This document shows, piece by piece, positions 56,155-64,000 of a DNA stretch of 64,000 bases. The translations under genes and the position numbers were made by a program. The notes below the pieces were generated by a model. The model saw only the letters and a program-made list of their open reading frames with translations, was not told the DNA's origin and did no database searches. Numbering within the stretch: the first letter of the stretch is position 1; each line of letters starts with the position of its first letter. The DNA comes from Demequina mangrovi (GTDB taxonomy: Bacteria > Actinomycetota > Actinomycetes > Actinomycetales > Demequinaceae): positions 1 through 64,000 of the forward strand of contig NZ_BBLU01000003.1 of assembly GCF_000759715.1 (NCBI RefSeq), written 5' to 3'.

Positions 56155-56742
56155 CTACGCGTCGACCGGCGGCAGGAAGCCTCGCACGGGAGCGGTGCGC
56201 ACCGGCTTGGGCGCCGACTCCTCCTCGGCACCCTCCTCCGAGGCGGCCGCCGCGGCCGCGCGCTCCGCGAGCATCGCGTCGCGACGCTCGCGCGACCGCT
56301 CGAACACCTGGTCGCGGAGCAGCTCGGGGGCGGTGCCCGTGGCGCCGCCGCGGTCGGCCTGGGCGTCCAGCGCGGCCACGGCGGCGTCGCGCACCGCGGC
56401 CTTCCTGCTCCCGGCCAGCGCATCGAGGATCTCCGACGTGGCGGTCGGGTTGCCCGCTGCCGCGATCAGCACCGTCTCCTGGCGGTCGCGCGAGAGATGC
56501 TCGAGCAGCGACTGCAGCACGCGGGGGTTCGCGGCCAGCGCCGCCCGCACCGGCGGAGCAGAGTCGTGCGCCAGCGTCACCATGAGGCCGAACGGGCAGT
56601 CCGGGCGCGCCGCGATCGCCTCGCGCACCACCGCGTTGCGGGAACCGCCGAGCTCGAGCATGCGCTCCTTGCTCAGACCCTCGTCGGACGCCTCCTGCAC
56701 CTCGTCGCTCGCACCGGGGGCATAGTTGAACCCTCGCGCCAT
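56155..56742 (-). CDS. LRV/HEAT-like repeat protein C
   Basis: Protein of 195 residues, first of three paralogues after map. Repeats of 26 residues run from about residue 35 (VVREAIAARPDCPFGLMVTLAHD, VRAALAANPRVLQSLLEHLSRD, VLIAAAGNPTATSEILDALAG), followed by an Ala/Glu/Arg-rich helix and a Pro/Val tail. The start ATG 56742 follows GGGAGGG; an earlier ATG at 56826 would add 28 residues without family support. The repeat pattern is closest to leucine-rich repeat variant (LRV) proteins. Confidence 0.72.
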   Translation of the reverse strand: MARGFNYAPGASDEVQEASDEGLSKERMLELGGSRNAVVREAIAARPDCPFGLMVTLAHDSAPPVRAALAANPRVLQSLLEHLSRDRQETVLIAAAGNPTATSEILDALAGSRKAAVRDAAVAALDAQADRGGATGTAPELLRDQVFERSRERRDAMLAERAAAAAASEEGAEEESAPKPVRTAPVRGFLPPVDA

Positions 56743-56884
56743 CGTGCCCTCCCTCAGCACGCCGGCATCCGGGTCGCCGGCTGAGACGACGCTAACGCCT
56801 CGCCTTTGCCCCCGCGTGGCCCCCACGTAACGGCCGTATGAACCCGTGAGAGATGGCTCACACCAGGGACGATGCTCGGATACG

Positions 56885-56914
56885 GCGCGAACGGGGCATG
56901 CCGCCCCGGCGCGC
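56885..56914 (-). terminator. Probable terminator of map
   Basis: GGGGC-ATGCC-GCCCC stem-loop extended by GCGCG/CGCGC across small bulges, immediately after the map stop. This would separate the spc operon from the repeat genes. Confidence 0.5.
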
Positions 56915-56916
56915 GG

Positions 56917-57726
56917 TCAGGGGGCGACGGGGGTGACGCCGAGAGGCGCGAGGCGCGAGGCGCCGCCGTCGGAGGCGGTGAGGACCCAGATGCCGTCCTC
57001 GTGCACCGCGACCGAGTGCTCCCAGTGCGCCGCCCGGGAGCCGTCGAGGGACACGACGGTCCACTCGTCGTTCAGCACGGCGGACTCGTCCGTGCCGATG
57101 ACCAGCATCGGCTCGATCGCCAGGCACATGCCCGGCTGCACGCGCGGGCTGCGCCCCCGGGTGCGGTAGTTGGGGACGTCCGGGGCCATGTGCATGGCGG
57201 TGCCGATGCCGTGGCCCACGTAGCCGTCGATCGGGTGGAGGCCCGCCTCGTCCGCGACGCGCTCGACCGCGGCGGACACGTCGGAGATGCGCGAAGCCGA
57301 GGCGAGCGCGGCGATCCCCGCCCACAGCGAGCGCTCGGTGGCCTTCACCAGCGCGGTGTCGGCGGCGGTCAGCGGCTCGCCCACGATGAAGCTGACGGCG
57401 CTGTCGCCGTGCCAGCCGTCGACGATCGCGCCGCAGTCGATCGAGACCACGTCGCCCGGCGCGAGCACGCGGTCGCCCGGGATCCCGTGGACCACCTCCT
57501 CGTTGACCGAGATGCAGACGGTCGCGGGGAAGCCGTGGTAGCCGAGGAAGTTCGAGGTCGCCCCCGCCTCCGCGATCACGGCGGCCGCAGCCGCATCGGC
57601 GGCCGACGTCGGCGCGCCCGCGACGCACGCGGCCTTCGCCGCGGCCAGGGCACGCTCGACGATGACGCCGGCCTGCGCCATGACCCGCATCTGCTCGCGG
57701 GTCTTCAGCTCGATACGGCCGGCCAT
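56917..57726 (-). CDS. map: Methionine aminopeptidase type I
   Basis: Removes the initiator Met from new proteins. It has 269 residues. The metal-binding pair is in VSIDCGAIVDGWHGDSAV (two Asp), the His in GHGIG, and the Glu in AIEPML and in the WEHSVAVHEDG segment. It starts 6 bp after the adk stop, so it is co-transcribed with adk and secY. Confidence 0.96.
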   Translation of the reverse strand: MAGRIELKTREQMRVMAQAGVIVERALAAAKAACVAGAPTSAADAAAAAVIAEAGATSNFLGYHGFPATVCISVNEEVVHGIPGDRVLAPGDVVSIDCGAIVDGWHGDSAVSFIVGEPLTAADTALVKATERSLWAGIAALASASRISDVSAAVERVADEAGLHPIDGYVGHGIGTAMHMAPDVPNYRTRGRSPRVQPGMCLAIEPMLVIGTDESAVLNDEWTVVSLDGSRAAHWEHSVAVHEDGIWVLTASDGGASRLAPLGVTPVAP

Positions 57727-57732
57727 CTCAGG

Positions 57733-58295
57733 TCAGCGCGAGACTGCGGCGACGAGCCGGTCGGTGACCTCGTCGATCTCGCCGAGGCCGTCGACCTGCA
57801 CCAGCAGGCCCTTGCCCGCGTAGAACGCGGTGAGCGGAGCGGTCGACGTCGAGTAGACCTCGAGGCGCTTGCGGATCACCGGCTCGGTGTCGTCCGCACG
57901 GCCCTCGATCTCGGCGCGCTTGAGCAGGCGCGCGGTGACCTCGTCGAAGTCCGCGGTGATCTCGATCGCGACGTCGAGCTCGACGCCGAGGTCGGCGAGC
58001 ATCGTGTCGAGCTCGACCGCCTGCTCGGGGTTGCGGGGGTAGCCGTCGAGCAGGAAGCCCGCGGCCGCATCGTCCTCGGCGAGACGCGCGCGCACCATGG
58101 CGTTCGTGACCTCGTCCGGGACCAGCTGGCCCGCGTTCATGTACTCCTGCGTCTTGCGGCCGAGCTCCGTGCCGCCCTTGACGTTGGCACGGAAGATGTC
58201 GCCGGTGGAGATGGCCGGAACGCCGAAGCGCTCGGTGAGGCGGGCCGCCTGGGTGCCCTTGCCTGCACCGGGGGGACCGAGAAGAACTGCGCGCA

Positions 58296-58296
<1 letters not shown>
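57733..58296 (-). CDS. adk: Adenylate kinase
   Basis: Equilibrates ATP, ADP and AMP. It has 187 residues, the short form without the zinc-type LID insertion. The P-loop is GPPGAGKGT (7-15), with AISTGDIFRANV, GFLLDGYPRNPEQA and the LID Arg region. The ATG 58296 overlaps the secY stop by one base (TAATG). A GGACGATGCG copy encodes EDDAAA at 58067. Confidence 0.97.
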
Positions 58297-59594
<1,298 letters not shown>

Positions 59595-59673
59595 TGGTCC
59601 TCCATGGGATTTGAGTCAGGACGAGGATACGCGACCGGGCCCGTCCTCACGGACGGGCCCGGTGCGATCACTT

Positions 59674-60357
59674 CTAGCCCTCGTTGACCGAGCCGCCAGC
59701 GGCCTCGATCTTGGTCTTCGCGGACTGCGAGACCTTGTCGGCGTCGACGAGCGTCACCTTGACGGAGATCTCGCCCTCACCGAGGACCTTGACGGGCTGG
59801 TTGCGGCGCACCGCACCCTTGGCCACGAGGTCCGCCTTGGTCACGTCGCCGCCCTTGGGGAACAGCTCGGAGAGCTGGCCCACGTTGACGACCTGGTAGT
59901 AGACCTTGAAGGGGCTCTTGAAGCCGCGCAGCTTCGGGATGCGCATGTGGATGGGCGTCTGACCACCCTCGAAGCGCTCCGGAACCTGGTAGCGGGCACC
60001 CGTGCCCTTGGTGCCGCGACCCGCGGTCTTACCCTTGGACGCCTCACCACGACCCACACGGGTCTTCTTGGTGTGCGAGCCGGGGGCGGGACGGAGGTGG
60101 TGCACCTTGAGGGTGTTCACCTTCTCCTCGGGCTCCTCCACCTTGGCCGCGGCCTTCTTGGCAGCAGGCTTCTTGGCGGCGGGCTTCGCCTCGTCCGTCG
60201 CGGCGTCGGCCTTCTTCGCAGCAGGCTTCTTCGCGGCGGGCTTCTTCGCGGCGGGCTTGTCGGCTGCGGCCTTCGCCGGAGCCTTCTTGGCGGCCGGCTT
60301 CTTGGCGGGAGCAGCCTTCTCGGCGGTCTCCTCGGCCGGCGTGTTGGCGTCAGCCAT
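59674..60357 (-). CDS. rplO: 50S ribosomal protein L15 with long N-terminal Lys/Ala/Pro tail
   Basis: A normal L15 core of about 147 residues ([23 protein letters not shown] onward) is preceded by about 80 residues made of [11 protein letters not shown]-type repeats, total 227. The tail looks like a histone-H1-type basic disordered region. ATG 60357 overlaps the rpmD stop by one base, so the tail is almost certainly translated; no start codon with a ribosome-binding site is evident near the core. Confidence 0.95.
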   Translation of the reverse strand: MADANTPAEETAEKAAPAKKPAAKKAPAKAAADKPAAKKPAAKKPAAKKADAATDEAKPAAKKPAAKKAAAKVEEPEEKVNTLKVHHLRPAPGSHTKKTRVGRGEASKGKTAGRGTKGTGARYQVPERFEGGQTPIHMRIPKLRGFKSPFKVYYQVVNVGQLSELFPKGGDVTKADLVAKGAVRRNQPVKVLGEGEISVKVTLVDADKVSQSAKTKIEAAGGSVNEG

Positions 60358-60539
60358 CAGTCAACCTCCTCAACGGTGACCAGGTGGTCCACCGCCTTGA
60401 CCATCCCGCGGATCTCGGGACGGTCCTCCTTCACGACGATGTCGCCGATGCGCTTGAGGCCCAGCGTGCGCAGGGTCTCGCGGTGCTGCGGCTTGGTGCC
60501 GATCGCCGACTTCTTCTGAACGACCTTGAGTCGTGCCAT
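60357..60539 (-). CDS. rpmD: 50S ribosomal protein L30
   Basis: Protein of 60 residues: [30 protein letters not shown] is the typical N-terminal two-thirds. It is placed between rpsE and rplO in the spc operon, two bp after the rpsE stop. Confidence 0.96.
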   Translation of the reverse strand: MARLKVVQKKSAIGTKPQHRETLRTLGLKRIGDIVVKEDRPEIRGMVKAVDHLVTVEEVD

Positions 60540-60541
60540 GA

Positions 60542-61111
60542 CTACTTCACCCCCGCTGCCTGGGCGCGGAGCATCGCGGCCGGGGCCACGTCCTCCACAG
60601 CCTTGCCGCGACGGGCCGCGACGGCCTCGGGGCGCTCGAGGCGCTTGAGGGCGTCGACGGTCGCGTGCACGATGTTGATCGCGTTGGACGAGCCGAGCGA
60701 CTTGCTCAGCACGTCGTGGATGCCGGCGCACTCGAGCACCGCGCGCACCGGACCACCGGCGATCACACCGGTACCCGGGGACGCGGGGCGCAGGAACACG
60801 ACGCCCGCAGCCGCCTCACCCTGGACAGCGTGGGGGATGGTGCCCTGGATACGGGGGACGCGGAAGAAGTTGCGCTTGGCCTCCTCGACACCCTTCGAGA
60901 TCGCGGCCGGCACCTCCTTCGCCTTGCCGTAGCCGATGCCCACGTTGCCCTCGCCGTCGCCGACGACCACGAGCGCGGTGAAGCTGAAGCGACGACCGCC
61001 CTTCACGACCTTGGCGACGCGGTTGATGGTGACGACGCGCTCGACGAACTTGTTCTCCGGCTCGTTGTCGCGACGGTTCCCGCCGCGACGGCCGCTGTTG
61101 TTGTCAGCCAT
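60542..61111 (-). CDS. rpsE: 30S ribosomal protein S5
   Basis: Decoding-fidelity protein of 189 residues. A polar Asn/Arg/Gly-rich N-terminus precedes the core [28 protein letters not shown], and [14 protein letters not shown] and [19 protein letters not shown] are conserved. Confidence 0.97.
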   Translation of the reverse strand: MADNNSGRRGGNRRDNEPENKFVERVVTINRVAKVVKGGRRFSFTALVVVGDGEGNVGIGYGKAKEVPAAISKGVEEAKRNFFRVPRIQGTIPHAVQGEAAAGVVFLRPASPGTGVIAGGPVRAVLECAGIHDVLSKSLGSSNAINIVHATVDALKRLERPEAVAARRGKAVEDVAPAAMLRAQAAGVK

Positions 61112-61137
61112 AAGTCTTCCTCACTCCTGGCCACGCC

Positions 61138-61509
61138 CTAGAGGGCGAGGCCCGCCTCTCGGGCGCCGTCGGCCACAGCCGCCACGCGACCGTGGTACTT
61201 GTTGCCGCCACGGTCGAACACGACGGCCTCGATGCCCGCAGCCTTCGCGCGCTCGGCGACGAGCTCGCCGACCTTGGAGGCCTTGGCCGTCTTGTCGCCG
61301 TCCAGCGCGCGGATGTCGGCCTCGAGGGTCGACGCCGACACGAGGGTCTTGCCGACCGTGTCGTCCACGATCTGCGCGACCATGTGACGGCTCGAGCGGG
61401 TGACGACGAGGCGGGGACGAGCAGCGGTGCCGGAGATCTTCTTGCGCAGGCGGAAGTGGCGACGCTTGCGCTGGATCGCCTTGCCCTTGCCCTTGATTGC
61501 GATACCCAT
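61138..61509 (-). CDS. rplR: 50S ribosomal protein L18
   Basis: 5S-rRNA-binding protein of 123 residues, with a basic N-terminus and the [20 protein letters not shown] and [26 protein letters not shown] segments. It lies between rplF and rpsE. Confidence 0.97.
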   Translation of the reverse strand: MGIAIKGKGKAIQRKRRHFRLRKKISGTAARPRLVVTRSSRHMVAQIVDDTVGKTLVSASTLEADIRALDGDKTAKASKVGELVAERAKAAGIEAVVFDRGGNKYHGRVAAVADGAREAGLAL

Positions 61510-61512
61510 GTC

Positions 61513-62049
61513 TTACTTACCCGTCTTTCCTGCCTTGCGGCGAACCTGCTCGCCGGCGTAGCGGACGCCCTTGCCCTTGTACGGCTCGGGCTTGCGAATC
61601 TTGCGGATGTTCGCCGCAACCTCGCCCACCTGCTGCTTGCTGATGCCCGCGACGGTGAACTTGGTGGGGCCCTCGACCGAGAAGGTGATGCCCTCCGGCG
61701 GGGTCACGACGACCGGGTGCGAGAAGCCGAGCGCGAACTCGAGGTCCGAGCCCTTGAGCGCGACGCGGTAACCCGTGCCGACGATCTCGAGCTTCTTCTC
61801 GTAGCCGGCAGTGACACCGGTGACCATGTTCGCGATCAGGGTGCGGGTCAGGCCGTGGAGCGACTTCGAGAGACGCTCGTCGTTCGGGCGCTTGACCTCG
61901 AGGCCCTCATCGCCCTTCTCGACCGTGATGGGCGAGGCGACCGAGTGCGTGAGGGTGCCCTTGGGGCCCTTCACGACGACGTCGGCGCCGTCGATGGTGA
62001 CGTCCACTCCGGCGGGAACCGGAACGGCGATCTTGCCAATGCGTGACAT
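61513..62049 (-). CDS. rplF: 50S ribosomal protein L6
   Basis: Protein of 178 residues with two related alpha/beta domains. It begins [20 protein letters not shown], and the second domain ends in the conserved [25 protein letters not shown]. Confidence 0.97.
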   Translation of the reverse strand: MSRIGKIAVPVPAGVDVTIDGADVVVKGPKGTLTHSVASPITVEKGDEGLEVKRPNDERLSKSLHGLTRTLIANMVTGVTAGYEKKLEIVGTGYRVALKGSDLEFALGFSHPVVVTPPEGITFSVEGPTKFTVAGISKQQVGEVAANIRKIRKPEPYKGKGVRYAGEQVRRKAGKTGK

Positions 62050-62068
62050 ATGTCGTTCTCCTTTCCGG

Positions 62069-62467
62069 TTACCAGACGAACGCGACGACCTCGCCGCCGA
62101 CGCCCTTCTTCTCGGCCTCGCGGTCGGTCAGCAGACCGGAGGAGGTGGACAGGATGGCAACGCCGAGGCCGCCGAGCACCTTGGGCAGGTTCGTCGACTT
62201 GGCGTACACGCGAAGGCCGGGCTTCGACACACGGCGCACACCGGCGAGCGAACGCTCGCGGTTGGGGCCGTACTTCAGCGTGAGGGTGAGGGTCTTGCCG
62301 ACCTCGGCGTCCGCCGTGGCGGAGCCGGAGATGTAGCCCTCGGACTCCAGGATCTTGGCGATGTTCGCCTTGAGCTTGGAGTGCGGCATCGACACGGTCT
62401 CGTGGTACGCCGCGTTAGCGTTGCGCAGACGCGTGAGCATGTCTGCGATGGGGTCAGTCATCGTCAT
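62069..62467 (-). CDS. rpsH: 30S ribosomal protein S8
   Basis: 16S-rRNA central-domain binder of 132 residues: [16 protein letters not shown] and the C-terminal [28 protein letters not shown] are hallmarks. In many bacteria it represses its own operon. Confidence 0.97.
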   Translation of the reverse strand: MTMTDPIADMLTRLRNANAAYHETVSMPHSKLKANIAKILESEGYISGSATADAEVGKTLTLTLKYGPNRERSLAGVRRVSKPGLRVYAKSTNLPKVLGGLGVAILSTSSGLLTDREAEKKGVGGEVVAFVW

Positions 62468-62524
62468 GAGTCTTGAACTCTTCCTCGCCGTGGTTTCCCC
62501 GAAGGGGACCTGTGGCGTAGTGGT

Positions 62525-62710
62525 TTACCAGCTGCTCTTGGTGATGCCGGGAAGCTCACCGCGGTGAGCCATCTCGCGGAAGCACACGCGGCAGAGGCCG
62601 AACTTGCGGTACACCGAGTGCGGACGGCCGCACTTCTGGCACCGGGTGTAGGCGCGGACGGCGAACTTCTGCTTGCCGGCGGCCTTGTTCTTCAGCGCAG
62701 TCTTGGCCAT
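62525..62710 (-). CDS. rpsN: 30S ribosomal protein S14, zinc-binding type
   Basis: Protein of 61 residues, the short type Z form with two C-x2-C pairs (CQKC and CRVC). It lies between rplE and rpsH, the usual place. Confidence 0.97.
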   Translation of the reverse strand: MAKTALKNKAAGKQKFAVRAYTRCQKCGRPHSVYRKFGLCRVCFREMAHRGELPGITKSSW

Positions 62711-62713
62711 GTC

Positions 62714-63274
62714 CTACTTCTCCTTGAACGGGAAGCCCAGCTGCTTGAGCAGCGAGCGGCCCTCGTCGTCGGTGGTGGCGGACGTCACCACGGTGATGTC
62801 CATGCCGCGCACGCGGTCGATCTTGTCCTGGTCGATCTCGTGGAACATCGACTGCTCGGTGAGACCGAAGGTGTAGTTGCCGTTGCCGTCGAACTGCTTG
62901 GGGCTGAGGCCGCGGAAGTCACGGATGCGGGGAAGCGCCACCGAGACCAGGCGGTCGAGGAACTCCCACATGCGGTCGCCGCGCAGCGTGACGTGCGCGC
63001 CGATCGGCTGGCCCTCGCGCAGCTTGAACTGCGCGATGGACTTGCGGGCCTTGGTGACCTGCGGCTTCTGACCGGTGATGGCGGTCAGGTCCGCGATGGC
63101 GCCCTCGATGAGCTTCGAGTCCTTCGCGGCGTCGCCCACACCCATGTTGACGACGACCTTGACGAGGCCGCCGACCTGGTTGATGTTCTCGTGGCCGAAC
63201 TCCTCGCGCAGCTGCGCGATGACCTCGTTGCGGTACTTCTCCTTGAGGCGCGGAGTGGTGGTCGCGGCTGCCAT
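62714..63274 (-). CDS. rplE: 50S ribosomal protein L5
   Basis: 5S-rRNA/P-site tRNA contact protein of 186 residues. [33 protein letters not shown] and [20 protein letters not shown] are conserved. Its ATG overlaps the rplX stop by one base. Confidence 0.97.
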   Translation of the reverse strand: MAAATTTPRLKEKYRNEVIAQLREEFGHENINQVGGLVKVVVNMGVGDAAKDSKLIEGAIADLTAITGQKPQVTKARKSIAQFKLREGQPIGAHVTLRGDRMWEFLDRLVSVALPRIRDFRGLSPKQFDGNGNYTFGLTEQSMFHEIDQDKIDRVRGMDITVVTSATTDDEGRSLLKQLGFPFKEK

Positions 63275-63612
63275 CAGACGTCCTTACCCGAGCGCTTGGC
63301 GACACGCACACGCTTGGTGCGGGTGCGACCGTCCTGCTCGACCTCTTCCGTGCGGTAGCCCACACGGGTGCCCTTCTTGGTCTCCGGGTCCACGAGCATC
63401 ACGTTCGAGATGTGGATCGCGGCCTCGACGGTCACGAGGCCACCCTCGGCGTTGTCGCGGCGGGTACCCGGCTTGATGTGCTTGGTGACACGCTGGATGC
63501 CCTCGACGACCACGCGCTCGCGCTCGGGGTCGACCGACAGCACGCGGCCCTGCTGACCGCGGTCACGGCCGGCGATGACGACCACGAGGTCGTCCTTCTT
63601 GATCTTCGCCAT
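63274..63612 (-). CDS. rplX: 50S ribosomal protein L24
   Basis: Assembly-initiator protein of 112 residues with an N-terminal KOW motif ([21 protein letters not shown]) and [14 protein letters not shown]. Its ATG overlaps the rplN stop by one base. Confidence 0.97.
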   Translation of the reverse strand: MAKIKKDDLVVVIAGRDRGQQGRVLSVDPERERVVVEGIQRVTKHIKPGTRRDNAEGGLVTVEAAIHISNVMLVDPETKKGTRVGYRTEEVEQDGRTRTKRVRVAKRSGKDV

Positions 63613-63983
63613 CAGATGACCTCCGGTGCCAGCGAGATGATCTTCATGAACTTCTTGTCGCGCAGCTCGCGGCCCACGGGGCCGAAGATGCGGGTGCCAC
63701 GGGGGTCACCCTCGAGGTTCTTGAGGATCACCGCAGCGTTCTCGTCGAAGCGGATGTACGAACCGTCGGGACGGCGACGCTCCTTGGTGGTACGCACGAC
63801 GACCGCCTTGACGACATCACCCTTCTTGACGTTGCCGCCGGGGATAGCGTCCTTGACGGTGGCGACGATGATGTCGCCGATGCCGGCGTAGCGACGGTGC
63901 GAGCCGCCGAGCACGCGGATGCAGAGGACTTCCTTCGCACCCGTGTTGTCGGCGACGCGGAGTCGCGACTCCTGCTGAATCAT
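63612..63983 (-). CDS. rplN: 50S ribosomal protein L14
   Basis: Protein of 123 residues: [27 protein letters not shown] and [28 protein letters not shown]. It is complete, with an AGGAG site at 63989-63993 on the minus strand. The upstream genes of the spc/S10 cluster lie beyond the window edge. Confidence 0.97.
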   Translation of the reverse strand: MIQQESRLRVADNTGAKEVLCIRVLGGSHRRYAGIGDIIVATVKDAIPGGNVKKGDVVKAVVVRTTKERRRPDGSYIRFDENAAVILKNLEGDPRGTRIFGPVGRELRDKKFMKIISLAPEVI

Positions 63984-64000
63984 GTCTTTCTCCTGTCGTC

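Noticed and set aside
56846-56861. GTGAG...CTCAC repeat near the map terminator as a CRP/GlxR site
   Set aside because: The gap between GTGA and TCAC is eight bases rather than six, and there is no promoter next to it.

Overview
The window is chromosomal DNA from a high-GC Gram-positive actinobacterium, most likely a member of the Micrococcales (the family is inference). Supporting this are the very high GC content, a WhiB-family regulator, the extra GuaB3 paralogue, a CIRCE-controlled groES, a spc/alpha ribosomal cluster followed by truA-rplM-rpsI-glmM, and many probable leaderless genes. SURF1 points to aerobic respiration. Phosphoketolase with Pta-AckA, together with an oxygen-independent sulfatase-maturing enzyme, points to fermentative or low-oxygen ability as well. 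I saw no rRNA or tRNA gene, no insertion sequence, no prophage and no CRISPR array.

Layout. 1-5.4 kb: the 3'-truncated end of a DEAD-box RNA helicase, then a sensor kinase/LuxR-type regulator pair divergent from a PspC-domain membrane protein. 5.4-9.3 kb: a tightly overlapping minus-strand operon of diguanylate cyclase, SURF1, DUF3817 and guaA. 9.5-15.4 kb: pta-ackA and xfp, the phosphoketolase route to acetyl phosphate, acetate and ATP. 15.5-24.7 kb: a quinone-oxidoreductase-like protein, a DUF3054/glutamine-amidotransferase pair, L-serine deaminase, a deazaflavin-type reductase, an ABC-F ATPase, an HMA/TauE-like/cupredoxin fusion, and an atypical lactate/malate dehydrogenase with an ACT-like partner. 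24.7-33 kb: guaB3, a DnaQ-like exonuclease, glutamate dehydrogenase, a TSUP permease, guaB, a WhiB3-like regulator, groES and a THUMP-like methyltransferase. 33-40.7 kb: a Cys-type sulfatase with its radical-SAM maturase, a small HTH protein, divergent lysE/lysG, a lipoprotein NagZ and tsaD. 40.8-50 kb: a nitroreductase, then rimI-tsaB-tsaE-alr-acpS-glmS, coaA, a DedA protein and glmM. 49.8-64 kb: rpsI-rplM, truA, rplQ-rpoA-rpsK-rpsM-rpmJ-infA, three LRV-like repeat genes, map-adk-secY, and the spc genes rplO to rplN.

How it fits together. Purine flux runs through guaB, guaB3 and guaA, and the diguanylate cyclase sits in the guaA operon. GlmS and GlmM supply UDP-GlcNAc, Alr supplies D-alanine and NagZ recycles wall sugars, so cell-wall precursor genes surround the t6A tRNA-modification genes tsaB, tsaD and tsaE. 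The 3' third is the main translation cluster.

The most unusual signal is not a gene. The non-palindromic 9-mer GGACGATGC occurs at least 33 times by eye on both strands, where about one copy is expected by chance. It is enriched between genes, lies in several coding frames, is absent from the 59.6-64 kb ribosomal-protein block, and occurs as inverted pairs that build terminator hairpins. This is the layout of a DNA-uptake-type or other genome-wide recognition sequence. Other signals are a second intergenic repeat family (GGGACGYTCA), at least ten TANNNT boxes 6-7 nt before start codons, and three LRV-like paralogues inserted between map and infA.
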